Shown: in pieces, positions 25,132 through 34,158 of the stretch | How the letters are laid out: every line of letters starts with the position of its first letter | Position numbering within the stretch: position 1 is the first letter of the stretch | Assembly (NCBI RefSeq): GCF_007747655.1 | Contig: NZ_CP036274.1 | Span: forward strand, 1,674,001 to 1,738,000 | DNA: 64,000 nucleotides | DNA from: Anatilimnocola aggregata | GTDB taxonomy: Bacteria > Planctomycetota > Planctomycetia > Pirellulales > Pirellulaceae | Reading direction: 5' to 3' | The notes under the pieces: model-generated | Seen by the model: only the letters and a program-made list of their open reading frames with translations | Database searches by the model: none | Told to the model about the DNA's origin: nothing | Made by a program: the position numbers and the translations under genes

Positions 25132-25845
25132 TTATTTCTCTTTGTCAGCGCCCATCAAGCCCTTGCGCGGATCGACCTTCTTCAGGGCAACTTTTGCCAG
25201 GCTCCGAATCGTCTCGTCTTCATTCGTGTCGTTGAGCAACTTCATGAGCCTGGTGGTCGCACTCGCACCGGCTTTCTCGGTTGCCGAAATACCGAGCAAG
25301 GCCGCCTTCCGAATATCGTATTCCTTGTCGTCGAGCAGTTTGATCAACTTGTCGACACTCGCCTTGTCGGCTGGCTTGATCCGTCCCAAGCTTTCGATGG
25401 CCTTCACCCGCAGCTGTTGGGGCGAACTGTCGATCGCGGCGAGCACCGCCGGCCGACCTACTGGCCCCATCTTGCTGAGCACGCGGCAAGCAGTCATGCG
25501 GATGGCCAAGTCTTCGCTGGTATCTTCGACGCGCGCAGTCAGTTCCGGAACGATCGCATCGCCGCGGCGAATGAGCCAGGCTTCGGTCTTCAGCAGCACT
25601 TGCCCGGCCTTAGAGTCTTTGGAATCGACCCAGCGCTTCACATCGGCGAGTGCGGCCGCGGGGCTGTCGTAGAGATCTTCGGGAACATCAATCTTGGTTG
25701 CCGGCTGCGGAATATTCTTGGCCAGCGGCCGCTTCTTCTTGACGCTTTTCGCGCCGCTGTCGGCAGTGGCAACGGGGCGTTCGCCACAGCCGACAACAAG
25801 AAACAGAGAAGGCAACAGCAGAAGCACCCATACCAAAGTTCGCAT
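25132..25845 (-). CDS. HEAT-repeat lipoprotein
   Basis: I place the start at ATG 25845, where MRTLVWVLLLLPSLFLVVGC gives a clear lipoprotein signal with lipobox VVGC; the frame upstream to 26049 is antisense to the propeller gene. The 237-residue protein then has a Lys-rich linker and about four HEAT-like helical pairs (IRMTACRVLSKMGPVGRPAVLAAI, LRVKAIESLGRIKPADKASVDKLI, IRKAALLGISATEKAGASATTRLM, IRSLAKVALKKVDP). HEAT repeats make protein-binding solenoids. It is probably anchored at the outer membrane. It sits 26 bases upstream of the hydrolase and may share its transcript. Confidence 0.82.
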   Translation of the reverse strand: MRTLVWVLLLLPSLFLVVGCGERPVATADSGAKSVKKKRPLAKNIPQPATKIDVPEDLYDSPAAALADVKRWVDSKDSKAGQVLLKTEAWLIRRGDAIVPELTARVEDTSEDLAIRMTACRVLSKMGPVGRPAVLAAIDSSPQQLRVKAIESLGRIKPADKASVDKLIKLLDDKEYDIRKAALLGISATEKAGASATTRLMKLLNDTNEDETIRSLAKVALKKVDPRKGLMGADKEK

Positions 25846-25931
25846 CGCCCACTCCACTACAGCTGGTCTCGCCCGGAAAGCACCTAGTCTGATGGTCCAT
25901 CGCACAAGGTGCAAGTAAGCGCAGTGCGTCG

Positions 25932-27020
25932 CTAACTCAGCTTCTTCAACTTTGAAACGCGTCCCGTTCCGACCCATTCGGCAACAAAGATGCTGCCATC
26001 GGCCCCGAAGCAGGCATCGTGCGGATGCACAAAGCGACCGGGCTGCCACTGCGAACTATCCCCACGAATCTTGCCGCCGTCCTTGCCGGTCACGCGGGCC
26101 ACGTCGTCACCGAGTCGGGCGACGACTTCATTCTTCTCGTTCAGCAGCGTCACGCGGGCTTTGAGTTCGGGAACGACGAGCAGGTTCTGCCAGGTTTCGG
26201 CATTTGCGGGCAGACCGTAGCCGGCCAGCGTTTCGAGATATTTGCCGTCCATGTCGAAATACTGGAGCGTACCGTTCGCGCGATCGCACACAACGATTGC
26301 CGGAGTGCGCCCGGCCCGCTTATCGATCCAGATGCCGTGCGGCGTATTGAACTTCCCTTCTCCCTTGCCGACCCCACCAAAACAAGAGAGCCATTTCCCA
26401 TCTTTGTCGAAGCGGTGAACGTAGTACGCTCCGTAGCCATCGACGAGCAGAAAGCCGCCGTCATTTAGAAAGGCGAAGTTGGTCGGCAGAAAGCGATCGC
26501 GACCCCAGACCTTGGCGGGCTTGGTGTCTTCTTCGGCTGCGTAAACGCCCGACTCCATCGGCGCGTACTTTTGCCAGACCTTTTCGCCCGTGAGCGTAAG
26601 CTTGGCGAACGTTTTGAGTGCTTGATAGGCACAGACATACAGAAACTCTTCGCCCCCTTCAGAGCGAATCTCGATGCCGTGGCCGCCACCTTGAAACTGC
26701 TGGCCGAAAGCGCGGATGAACTTCCCTTCGGCATCGAACACAAAGATCGACGGATGATCCTTGAGGTTCTCGCGCCCCTCGTGAATCACGTACAAGTTGC
26801 CCGCCTTGTCGACCGCCACATTGTGCGTTGTCTGCCACGAGTATTGGCTCGGCAACTGCGGCCACTCATGCTGCACTTCAAACACGTGCTCCTTCTCGCC
26901 CACCACGAGCGGCTTGGCTGCCTTGGCCGTGGTCCACAGCGCGGGGACCGATGACACCGCAGCCACGGCCGCCGACGTCTTCAAAAACTTGCGACGCGAA
27001 ACGCGCGAAGGACGACTCAT
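25932..27020 (-). CDS. Tat-exported NHL/6-bladed beta-propeller protein
   Basis: The 362-residue protein begins MSRPSRVSRRKFLKTSAAVAAVS, a textbook Tat signal (SRRKFLK) ending at about WTTAKA. The mature part has repeated blades with NHL-like DKAGNLYVIHEGRENL, GEEFLYVCAYQALKTF, DGGFLLVDGYGAYYVHRFDKDGK and DACFGADGSIFVAEWVGTGRVSKL. Such propellers occur in planctomycete secreted proteins resembling peptidylglycine-lyase-like or SMP-30-type folds, but no catalytic residues are recognised. It is the first gene of the minus-strand run followed by the HEAT lipoprotein and esterase. Confidence 0.82.
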   Translation of the reverse strand: MSRPSRVSRRKFLKTSAAVAAVSSVPALWTTAKAAKPLVVGEKEHVFEVQHEWPQLPSQYSWQTTHNVAVDKAGNLYVIHEGRENLKDHPSIFVFDAEGKFIRAFGQQFQGGGHGIEIRSEGGEEFLYVCAYQALKTFAKLTLTGEKVWQKYAPMESGVYAAEEDTKPAKVWGRDRFLPTNFAFLNDGGFLLVDGYGAYYVHRFDKDGKWLSCFGGVGKGEGKFNTPHGIWIDKRAGRTPAIVVCDRANGTLQYFDMDGKYLETLAGYGLPANAETWQNLLVVPELKARVTLLNEKNEVVARLGDDVARVTGKDGGKIRGDSSQWQPGRFVHPHDACFGADGSIFVAEWVGTGRVSKLKKLS

Positions 27021-27205
27021 GGAATGTTCCTGGGAGAGGTTGGGGGATTATCAATCCTGAGAGCAACTGATTAGTCCCCGCTATGATGCCTGCTCAACCG
27101 GCGTGGGGCAAACATCACGGCTGGGCAAAATGCGACTCGGCCCGTGTGAAGGTTTACTTCAAACGGGCCGAGTTGGCGTTTCCCGTTGATCAATCGCAGC
27201 AGACT

Positions 27206-27682
27206 TTATTCGACGTGTTCCAACTCTTGGCGGAAATGTTCGATCGCCTGCTCGGGGTTCAAGTTGAAGATGGCCCGTCCATCGGTGCTCCAGGCCTCGC
27301 CGTTCAGGTTGAAGACGGCGGTCGCGGCACGGCGGTTATGTACGTTGGGATTATCTTCCATGCCGCCCCCTTCGATGGCTTCGAACGAAATCGTCACACC
27401 GACGAATGCTCGCAACCGACCGGTGTTGCGATCGCGAGCAAACGAAACGGCATCGTCGAAGTCGCAGTCGGCCCAGTGAAGACCGCGAGGTTTGCCACTC
27501 TGGCTGGCGATGGTCAAGAAATGTGCTTCGAGCCATTCTCGCCGCAGTTGAAACTGCCGGCGGGCTTGGGGCAGGTCGACTTTCACTTCGCGACGTTGCA
27601 GCCACTTCCAGGCCACGAGCCCCACGATGGCTGCCAAACCAAGACCAATCAGCCCAAGTTCGAGCCAGACATTGCCAAACAT
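27206..27682 (-). CDS. Hypothetical membrane-anchored protein
   Basis: ATG 27682 (158 residues) is preferred to ATG 27739, because it places a membrane helix at the very N-terminus (MFGNVWLELGLIGLGLAAIVGLVAW). A basic stop-transfer (KWLQRREVK) follows. The rest is a soluble domain with HWADCDFDDAVSFARDRNTGRLRAFVGVTISFEAIEGGGMED, NVHNRRAATAVFNLNG and a final NPEQAIEHFRQELE helix. Similar small proteins occur in planctomycetes, to my recollection without assigned function. It stands alone, minus strand. Confidence 0.65.
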   Translation of the reverse strand: MFGNVWLELGLIGLGLAAIVGLVAWKWLQRREVKVDLPQARRQFQLRREWLEAHFLTIASQSGKPRGLHWADCDFDDAVSFARDRNTGRLRAFVGVTISFEAIEGGGMEDNPNVHNRRAATAVFNLNGEAWSTDGRAIFNLNPEQAIEHFRQELEHVE

Positions 27683-27829
27683 AGCCCACGCATCCCGCCA
27701 GTTGGCTGGCAGCACCGACCGCGAATCGCCGCACCCCACGCGACTGCATTTTATAGCAGCGCGGGAAGCGGCGGCAAGTTATTCGCGGAAACCCGTCAAA
27801 ACCAGCTAATTTCAACACATTTGCGCCAC

Positions 27830-28312
27830 TTACTCCTTAGTGGGTTTCTTCTCTCTGGGGGATTCTTTCGCGGCCGGTTTTCCTGCGGGCTTCTTTTCCG
27901 GCTTGTTATTAGTGTTGTTTTCGACCTTCTTTTCCGGCTTTTTCTCGGCACCTTGCTTGGCCTGTTCGCTGTTTTTCTGGACAGCCTTCTTTTCGCCCGG
28001 CTTTTTTGCGGCGGCTTCCTTGGCGTCGGGTTTTTTGGCTGGCTTCTTTTCTCGCTTCTTTTGCTCAGCACCGGGTTTCTTTAATGCGTCTTCCTTTCGG
28101 ACCGGCTTTTTCTGGTTAGCCTCAGCTTTCGCGGCCTTATCTGCGGGCTTGGGCAACGCTGACGAGAATTCTTCCAGAGACAGCTGACCATTGCCGTCAG
28201 CATCGAATTTTTTGAACAGGGCTTCAGCGGACTGCTTTTGCGCGAAGGCAGAAGCGCCCATCAGGACCACACATGCAGCCGCCGCTGCTGCCAGAAAGAA
28301 CGATTTGTTCAT
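27830..28312 (-). CDS. Secreted EF-hand protein with Lys/Pro/Glu-rich tail
   Basis: ATG 28312 gives 160 residues with a signal peptide (MNKSFFLAAAAAACVVLMGASAFAQ). Residues about 29-55 form one EF-hand, with calcium loop DADGNGQLSLEE after the KFD helix end. From about residue 60 to the end the sequence is low complexity, built of KK, KP, EKK and AAKKP units, strongly basic and probably disordered. Planctomycete EF-hand proteins are often exported. The tail could bind nucleic acid, polyanionic polysaccharide or the cell wall. Function unknown; the EF-hand and signal peptide are clear. Confidence 0.8.
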   Translation of the reverse strand: MNKSFFLAAAAAACVVLMGASAFAQKQSAEALFKKFDADGNGQLSLEEFSSALPKPADKAAKAEANQKKPVRKEDALKKPGAEQKKREKKPAKKPDAKEAAAKKPGEKKAVQKNSEQAKQGAEKKPEKKVENNTNNKPEKKPAGKPAAKESPREKKPTKE

Positions 28313-28582
28313 CTTTCGACTCCTTGTTGATGCCAAGAGGGAATTAATTGGGGAGCGACTTCACTTCGGCAAAAGACCCCATGACGTCGATGCGTTCGCC
28401 AGCTGGTTTATTCGTGCCACTTTTCGCCAATGTTGAAATGTCGTGGAGCTTCGAACACCCAACCACTCAACCAAAAACGCTAGCTCCCGGTCAGCGCCCT
28501 CGCTAAACTAGCCGCGACCGCACCCGGTTCGCCGGTCAACTGCAAGCTTTAGTCAACACTGGTTTTTCAGCAAGGTCGTGGC

Positions 28583-30778
28583 ATGAATCGCACTCTTTTT
28601 CTCCTCGTGGCGATGGTAGTAGGCGCTGGCCTCGGGCGTGAAGTCGCTGCTGCCGATGTTCGCGCGCTGCCCGCAGGAAAGTTGCCGAACGATGTGCGAC
28701 TGCTCGACCCCAAAGATCTCGATGGCTATTTCCCCTTCACGCCGCCAGCCAGTCGCGAAGCGTGGGCTCCGCGGGCCGAAGCGGTGAAACGGCAGATTCT
28801 CGCCTCGCAAGGTTTATGGCCGATGCCGGAGAAGACTCCGCTGCGGGCAGTGGTGCATGGTCTGCTTGACCAAGGGGACTACACGGTCGAGAAGGCCTAC
28901 TTCGAAAGCTTTCCCGGCTGTTTCGTCTCGGGGAGTTTGTATCGGCCTAAGGGAAAGTCAGGGCCTTATCCGGCGGTTCTCTGCCCGCATGGTCACTGGG
29001 CCGACGGTCGCTTTCATGATGCCGGCGTTCCCGCTACTCGCAAGCAGATTGTGATTGGGGCCGAACGGTTCGAGAACGGCGGTCGCAGTCCGCTGCAAGC
29101 ACGGTGCGTGCAACTGGCGCGGATGGGCTGCCTGGTCTTTCACTACGACATGATCGGATACGCCGATTGCACGCAACTGTCGTTTGAATTGGGGCATCGC
29201 TTTGCCAAGCAACGGCCGGAAATGAATCATCCAGAGAACTGGGGCTTCTACAGTCCGCAAGCCGAAGCTCGGCTGCAGTCGATCATGGGGCTGCAAACCT
29301 GGAACTCGGTACGCGCGCTGGATTTTGTGTCGGCGCTGCCCGAAGTCGATCCTAAGCGAATTGCCGTGACTGGAGCGAGTGGCGGTGGCACGCAAACATT
29401 CTTGCTGGCAGCTGTTGATCCGCGAATTGCCGTTTCGTTTCCGGCCGTGATGGTCTCGACGGCCATGCAAGGAGGTTGCACTTGCGAGAATGCCAGTTGC
29501 CTCCGCGTGGGCACTGGAAATATCGAATTCGCCGCACTGTTTGCGCCCAAGCCGCAAGGGATGACCGGTGCCGATGACTGGACGCGCGAGATGTCGACCA
29601 AAGGTTTTCCCGAAATCAAACAGCATTACGCACTAATGGGCGCGCCCGATAACGTGATGCTCGTTCCCAACTATCACTTCAAACATAACTACAACTATGT
29701 TTCGCGGGCGGCGATGTACTCGTGGTTGAACAAGCACTTCAAGCTGGGCTTGGAAGAGCCGATTGTCGAAGAAGATTATCCGCGCCTGGAACGGGCTCAG
29801 CTAACGGTGTGGGACGCCGAACATCCACAACCTGCGGGAGGCGATGCCTTCGAACGTCAATTAACTCGCCACTGGCATGCCGACGCCGAAGCTCAACTAA
29901 AAAAGCTGACACCCACCGATGCTGCATCGCTGGCAAAGTGGCGCGAAGTCATTGGGGGCGGCATGCAGGCGATTCTGCACCGCGAATTGCCAGCAGCAGC
30001 AGATATCGATTATCAGCGAGTCTCGGAAGATGATCTCGGCAGCTATACGCAGTACACCGGCCTGGTGCGCAATAAGCGGGCCAGTGAAGAGTTGCCCGGA
30101 CTCTTTTTGCTCCCCAAGAATTGGAACAAGCGGGTCGTCATCTGGATTGCTGAAGAAGGGAAGTCGTCACTGTTGCAGCAGAACGGCAAGCCAACGACAG
30201 AAGTCGAGCGACTGCTGAAGGCGGGTACGACCGTAGTTGGTGTAGACCTGTTTTCTCAAGGGGAGTTCCTGGCTGATGGCAAACCAGTGACACAGAATCG
30301 CAAAGTAAAGAACGAGCGGGAATTCGCCGGCTATACCTACGGCTACAATCACGCGCTAATCGCGCAGCGCGTGCACGACGTGCTGACGATGATCTCGTTC
30401 GCCAAGCATCACCCCGATAAGCCCGAGCGGATCGATCTCGTTGCTCTCGACTCGACGGCACCGATTGCCGCCATCGCTCGCGCACTCTCCGGCGATGCCG
30501 TGCATACCGCCGCGTTGCAAACGTCGGGCTTTCGCTTTGTCGCAGTTGACGACTATCGTGACGTCCGTTTTCTGCCCGGAGGTGCCAAGTATGGCGACAT
30601 TCCCGCTCTGATTGGCTTGAGCGCCCCCCAGACCACTTGGGTTGGCGGTGAAAGTGACGAAGCCCTGAAACTTGCTGCCGCCGCCTATCGCGCGGCGGGT
30701 GAAGAGACGAAGCTAGTCATTGCCAAAGAGCCTGCAGCTGCGGCCACTCAAGCCGCGGTGACGTTTTTGCTGAAGTGA
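28583..30778 (+). CDS. Secreted tandem alpha/beta hydrolase, second domain apparently inactive
   Basis: The 731-residue protein starts with a signal peptide (MNRTLFLLVAMVVGAGLGREVAA). The first domain is an acetyl-xylan-esterase/dienelactone-hydrolase-like fold: YPAVLCPHGHW is the oxyanion strand, VFHYDMIGYADC follows, and the nucleophile Ser is in GASGGGTQTF near residue 265. The second half (from about 490) repeats the fold order, with TTVVGVDLFSQGEF, a VHDVLTMISFAK helix and an elbow position LVALDSTAP where a GxSxG motif is expected. A non-catalytic second domain is likely. It is probably periplasmic and may act on plant or algal polymer esters. The methyltransferase gene follows 38 bases downstream. 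Confidence 0.8.
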   Translation: MNRTLFLLVAMVVGAGLGREVAAADVRALPAGKLPNDVRLLDPKDLDGYFPFTPPASREAWAPRAEAVKRQILASQGLWPMPEKTPLRAVVHGLLDQGDYTVEKAYFESFPGCFVSGSLYRPKGKSGPYPAVLCPHGHWADGRFHDAGVPATRKQIVIGAERFENGGRSPLQARCVQLARMGCLVFHYDMIGYADCTQLSFELGHRFAKQRPEMNHPENWGFYSPQAEARLQSIMGLQTWNSVRALDFVSALPEVDPKRIAVTGASGGGTQTFLLAAVDPRIAVSFPAVMVSTAMQGGCTCENASCLRVGTGNIEFAALFAPKPQGMTGADDWTREMSTKGFPEIKQHYALMGAPDNVMLVPNYHFKHNYNYVSRAAMYSWLNKHFKLGLEEPIVEEDYPRLERAQLTVWDAEHPQPAGGDAFERQLTRHWHADAEAQLKKLTPTDAASLAKWREVIGGGMQAILHRELPAAADIDYQRVSEDDLGSYTQYTGLVRNKRASEELPGLFLLPKNWNKRVVIWIAEEGKSSLLQQNGKPTTEVERLLKAGTTVVGVDLFSQGEFLADGKPVTQNRKVKNEREFAGYTYGYNHALIAQRVHDVLTMISFAKHHPDKPERIDLVALDSTAPIAAIARALSGDAVHTAALQTSGFRFVAVDDYRDVRFLPGGAKYGDIPALIGLSAPQTTWVGGESDEALKLAAAAYRAAGEETKLVIAKEPAAAATQAAVTFLLK

Positions 30779-30816
30779 GTCGCTGAAATTAACTGCGCCT
30801 TTTCGGAGAGTTCGTG

Positions 30817-31545
30817 ATGCGCATCGCTTTCGCACTATGTTTATTCGCGATTTTGTCTTCACTGGCTGCCGCTCAAGAGCGCGAGCCAGCAGCAGCACGC
30901 AGACCCCAGCAGCCCCCGGCACTCACCGAGTACAAAGGTCGGGTCATTGCCCAGACGATGCACTACGCCGGTGCGCCGTGGTTGGTGCGCGACAATCGCG
31001 AGCAGGAGGAACGCTGCTCGCTGATGCTCACCAACCTGGGCGTGAAGCCGGGTATGAACATCTGCGATATGGGCTGCGGCAATGGCTTCTACACGCTGCA
31101 ACTGGCCAAGATGGTCGGCGAGCGCGGCCATCTATATGCCGTCGACATTCAGCCCGAAATGCTCAAGCTGCTGAAGGAACGGGCCAGTAAACAGGGGGTG
31201 AAGAACTATTCGCCCATCCTCGGCACGTTCACCGATCCCAAGTTGCCAAAAGAGAAGATTGATCTAATCCTGCTCGTCGACGTTTATCACGAGTTCTCGC
31301 ATCCCGAGCAAATGCTCGCAGCCATGCGCGAGTCACTTGCTCCCGGCGGCCTGATCGCCCTCGTCGAATATCGGGCCGAAGATCCCGAAGTGCCGATCAA
31401 GCCCGAGCACAAAATGACGAAGGAGCAGATCCTGAAAGAACTCCCCGCCAACGGCTTCAAACTGGCCAAAGAGTTCGATCGGCTCCCCTGGCAGCATTTG
31501 ATGTTCTTCGGCCGCGACGAAGAGTGGAAACCGGCCAAAGAGTAA
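30817..31545 (+). CDS. Class I SAM-dependent methyltransferase with signal peptide
   Basis: ATG 30817 (GTG 30814 also possible) gives 242 residues after a GGAGAG site. The N-terminus MRIAFALCLFAILSSLAAAQ is a signal peptide. The body is a Rossmann methyltransferase: CDMGCGNGFYTLQLA is motif I, LYAVDIQPEMLK is motif II, IDLILLVDVYHEFSHPEQML is motif IV, and LAPGGLIALVEYRAED follows. Export of a SAM-dependent enzyme is unusual because SAM is cytoplasmic; either it is anchored facing an unexpected side, or the periplasmic-type planctomycete compartment holds SAM. It follows the tandem hydrolase closely. Substrate unknown. Confidence 0.82.
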   Translation: MRIAFALCLFAILSSLAAAQEREPAAARRPQQPPALTEYKGRVIAQTMHYAGAPWLVRDNREQEERCSLMLTNLGVKPGMNICDMGCGNGFYTLQLAKMVGERGHLYAVDIQPEMLKLLKERASKQGVKNYSPILGTFTDPKLPKEKIDLILLVDVYHEFSHPEQMLAAMRESLAPGGLIALVEYRAEDPEVPIKPEHKMTKEQILKELPANGFKLAKEFDRLPWQHLMFFGRDEEWKPAKE

Positions 31546-31577
31546 TTGCTGGATTACCCAACCCCGAACAAGTTGCG

Positions 31578-32606
31578 CTACTGCTGCGGCTTCAGCCCAA
31601 AGATGGGCGGAATGGTGGGAAACTTGAACGCGCCGAAGGGCGAGACCGGCGCAGGGGAAGCTCCCGTCGTTGCCGAGGCTGCAGCAGGCGGGGCTGCGCC
31701 GGGCACTGTCGTGCTCGGTTGCGTCACTTCTTCTGTAGGAGTTGCCACAGGCTCCTCCGGTTTGGTCGCGACCATTGCCGGCGGAGGATCGATATTCGGG
31801 CCGAGCCCGATTTTCTCAGGCGCTGCTTCGAACAGGGCCATCGCTTCGGGCACGAGCGCGGCGAGATCAGCCGCCCGGTTCTTATCGCTCGGGTGGGTCG
31901 ACATGAACTCCAGCTGCTGCTGACCCTGCTTGGCTTCGCCAAAGCGAGTCCAGAAGCGCGGCGCTTCGCGTGGATCGTAACCAGCCTTTGCCAACAGGAT
32001 CAGACCGATGTGATCGGCCTCCGACTCATGCTTGCGACTGTACGGCAGCAGCACACCATATTGCGAGCTCACGCCGTAGGCTTGCATGACAATATCTTTG
32101 CGGATCTGATCCTGGTTCTGCATGACGTACGACACCGCTTGCTTCACACCGTCGACGGCCATGTTCTGGCTCATCCGTTCGCCACCATGCCGCGCGAGCG
32201 CGTGGGCAATTTCGTGCGACATGACCACCGCCAGGCCCGCTTCGGTTGCACAGACGGGAATGATCCCCTCGTACACTGCGACTTTGCCGCCGGGCAAGCA
32301 GAAGGCGTTCTGCTGATCGGACTCAATGACCTTGAATTCCCATTTATAGTCGGGCTTGTCCGCGACCGCCGCAATCCGTTTGCCGACGCGTTCGACCAGA
32401 TCGATGTATGTCGTGTTTTGCGATGGCGGCTCTTTCTCGGTCACGTCGTTGAACGCGGTCAGCCCCATGCTCACTTCTTGCGACTCGGGCATCAGCAGCA
32501 TTTGTTTGCGGCCCGTCAGCGGGGCGCTCTGGCAGCCGACGGCAGTCAGACCGGCGGCCAGCAGTAACAGGGTGAAACGAACTCGCGCAAACATCATCGC
32601 AGCCAT
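31578..32606 (-). CDS. M48-family metalloprotease lipoprotein (BepA/LoiP-like)
   Basis: ATG 32606 gives 342 residues; the lipobox is LTAVGC with Cys25. The protease signature HEIAH is at about residues 131-135 in VVMSHEIAHALARHGGER, and the third zinc ligand is the Glu of ESEADHIGLILLAKAG. The PLTGRKQMLLMPESQEVSMG opening is typical of M48 LoiP/BepA proteins that act at the outer membrane in quality control. A Pro/Ala-rich tail of about 100 residues (from PEAMALFEAAPEK) is extra to the family core. It is divergent to the oxidoreductase gene at 32896. Confidence 0.88.
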   Translation of the reverse strand: MAAMMFARVRFTLLLLAAGLTAVGCQSAPLTGRKQMLLMPESQEVSMGLTAFNDVTEKEPPSQNTTYIDLVERVGKRIAAVADKPDYKWEFKVIESDQQNAFCLPGGKVAVYEGIIPVCATEAGLAVVMSHEIAHALARHGGERMSQNMAVDGVKQAVSYVMQNQDQIRKDIVMQAYGVSSQYGVLLPYSRKHESEADHIGLILLAKAGYDPREAPRFWTRFGEAKQGQQQLEFMSTHPSDKNRAADLAALVPEAMALFEAAPEKIGLGPNIDPPPAMVATKPEEPVATPTEEVTQPSTTVPGAAPPAAASATTGASPAPVSPFGAFKFPTIPPIFGLKPQQ

Positions 32607-32730
32607 CCGTAGCGGTGGAACAAGAGCATCTTCCTCGATCAATCAATTTCGGCTGGAATGATCGCAGAAGTCCAGTCTCAGGGAAGAGCAGTTGCTGCTG
32701 CGATAGCGATGCAAGTGAGCACAAAGGTGC

Positions 32731-32813
32731 TAGGAACTACGGACTGGGGGCTAGGGCGGGGGGGTAAAATATAGAGCTGAGGGCATTTCCTGGTCCCTAG
32801 CCCCTAGTTCCTA
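32731..32813. repeat. Imperfect inverted repeat of the CCCTAGCCCCTAGTTCCTAG type
   Basis: A left arm at 32731-32755 and a right arm at 32794-32813 pair imperfectly around a loop of about 38 bases. The same unit, CCCCTAGTCCTTAGCTCCTAG, occurs at 15766-15786 downstream of mlaF. The two sites suggest a dispersed intergenic repeat family in this genome. The left arm is the reverse complement form. Confidence 0.6.
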
Positions 32814-32895
32814 GCCCCCGGGGCCACGTAAACTGGTCGATCCTTCGAGAAACCGCAAGAAGTCCATCTCACCTCCCCCTGGAGCATGTCCTGCA

Positions 32896-34032
32896 ATGGC
32901 ACCCAAACCTCTAAACATTGGCATGATCGGCTACGGATTCATGGGCCGGGCTCACACCAACGGCTACAAGCGGGTCAACGACTTCTTCGACCTTCCCTAT
33001 CGCCCCGTGCTGAAGGCTGTCTGTGCCCGCGACGAAGCCAAGGCCAAAGCCTTCGCCGAACAATGGGGTTATGAGTCGATCGAAACCGATTGGAAGAAGC
33101 TCCTCGCCCGCAAAGATATCGACGCTGTCGATATCTGCACGCCCAACAACCTGCACAAAGAGATTTCGATTGCCGCCGCCCAAGCCGGCAAGATGATTCT
33201 GTGCGAAAAGCCGCTGGCCATGAACACGGCCGAAGGCGAGGAGATGTGCGCGGCGGTCGAGAAAGCCGGTGTCGCCAACATCGTCTGGTACAACTACCGC
33301 CGCATTCCTGCCGTCACATATGCCAAGCAAATCATCGATAGCGGCAAACTTGGCCGCATCTTTCACTATCGCGCTAACTTTTTGCAGGACTGGACGATCA
33401 ATGCCGACCTTCCACAAGGTGGTGCTGCGTTGTGGCGACTCGATGCAGCAGCAGCTGGCAGCGGTGTGACGGGAGACTTGCTCGCCCACTGCATCGATAC
33501 TGCTCTCTGGCTCAACGGCAGCATCAGCGATGTCACCGCCATGACCGAGACCTTCATTAAAGAACGAAAGCATCAGCTCACCGGCAAGTCGGAGAAGGTG
33601 ACGATTGATGACGCGTGCGCGTTCCTCTGCCACTTTGCCAACGGTTCGCTCGGGCTATTCGAATCGACTCGCTATGCCCGCGGTCACAAGGCGCTGTATA
33701 CGTTCGAAGTGAACGGCGAAAACGGTTCGCTAAAGTGGGATCTACACGACCTGCACCGCTTGCAGTGGTTCGACTATCGCGTCGAAGGTCCGCTACGCGG
33801 CTGGGCCAGCATTCACGTCACCGACGGCGATCATCCCTACATGGGCAAGTGGTGGGTACCGGGCCTGGCCATCGGTTACGAGCACAGCTTCGTCCATCAG
33901 GTAAAAGACTTCCTCGAAGGTCTGGGAAGCGGCAAGCCTGCTGGGCCGACCTTCCGCGATGCACTCGAAACGCAAAAGGTTTGCGATGCCGTGCTCGACA
34001 GTGCCAAGAGTGGCAGCTGGAAGAAGGTCTAA
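32896..34032 (+). CDS. Gfo/Idh/MocA-family NAD(P)-dependent oxidoreductase
   Basis: The 378-residue protein begins with a Rossmann fold: [18 protein letters not shown] is the dinucleotide-binding turn. The family motif [14 protein letters not shown] (Lys in EKP is catalytic) follows, then the [32 protein letters not shown] segment with the catalytic-domain Asp/His. These enzymes oxidise or reduce sugar and polyol carbons with NAD(P). No secretion signal is seen, unlike many planctomycete members. It is probably cytosolic. Substrate cannot be named. It ends 19 bases before a large inverted repeat. Confidence 0.9.
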   Translation: MAPKPLNIGMIGYGFMGRAHTNGYKRVNDFFDLPYRPVLKAVCARDEAKAKAFAEQWGYESIETDWKKLLARKDIDAVDICTPNNLHKEISIAAAQAGKMILCEKPLAMNTAEGEEMCAAVEKAGVANIVWYNYRRIPAVTYAKQIIDSGKLGRIFHYRANFLQDWTINADLPQGGAALWRLDAAAAGSGVTGDLLAHCIDTALWLNGSISDVTAMTETFIKERKHQLTGKSEKVTIDDACAFLCHFANGSLGLFESTRYARGHKALYTFEVNGENGSLKWDLHDLHRLQWFDYRVEGPLRGWASIHVTDGDHPYMGKWWVPGLAIGYEHSFVHQVKDFLEGLGSGKPAGPTFRDALETQKVCDAVLDSAKSGSWKKV

Positions 34033-34050
34033 CAGAAATTACTCGTGTCA

Positions 34051-34134
34051 ACTGAGCCGGAAGCGTCAGCGCCCGGAGAGCACCGAAGTTGTTGCTGCGG
34101 GAAATTTTCCGGGCGCTGACGCTTCCGGCTCAGT
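34051..34134. repeat. Perfect 27-bp inverted repeat between two genes
   Basis: Arms at 34051-34077 and 34108-34134 match without error around a 30-base loop. The arms are GC-rich, built around GAGCCGGAAGCGTCAGCGCC, and lie just after the oxidoreductase stop. A hairpin this long could terminate transcription. The same core unit is, to my recollection, a recurrent intergenic repeat in planctomycetes; that is unverified. Confidence 0.85.
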
Positions 34135-34158
34135 CAATTGACGTCGAACGGATTCATC

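Noticed and set aside
24907-25887. 326-residue plus-strand frame opposite the HEAT lipoprotein
   Set aside because: Antisense of a gene with clear signal peptide and HEAT repeats.
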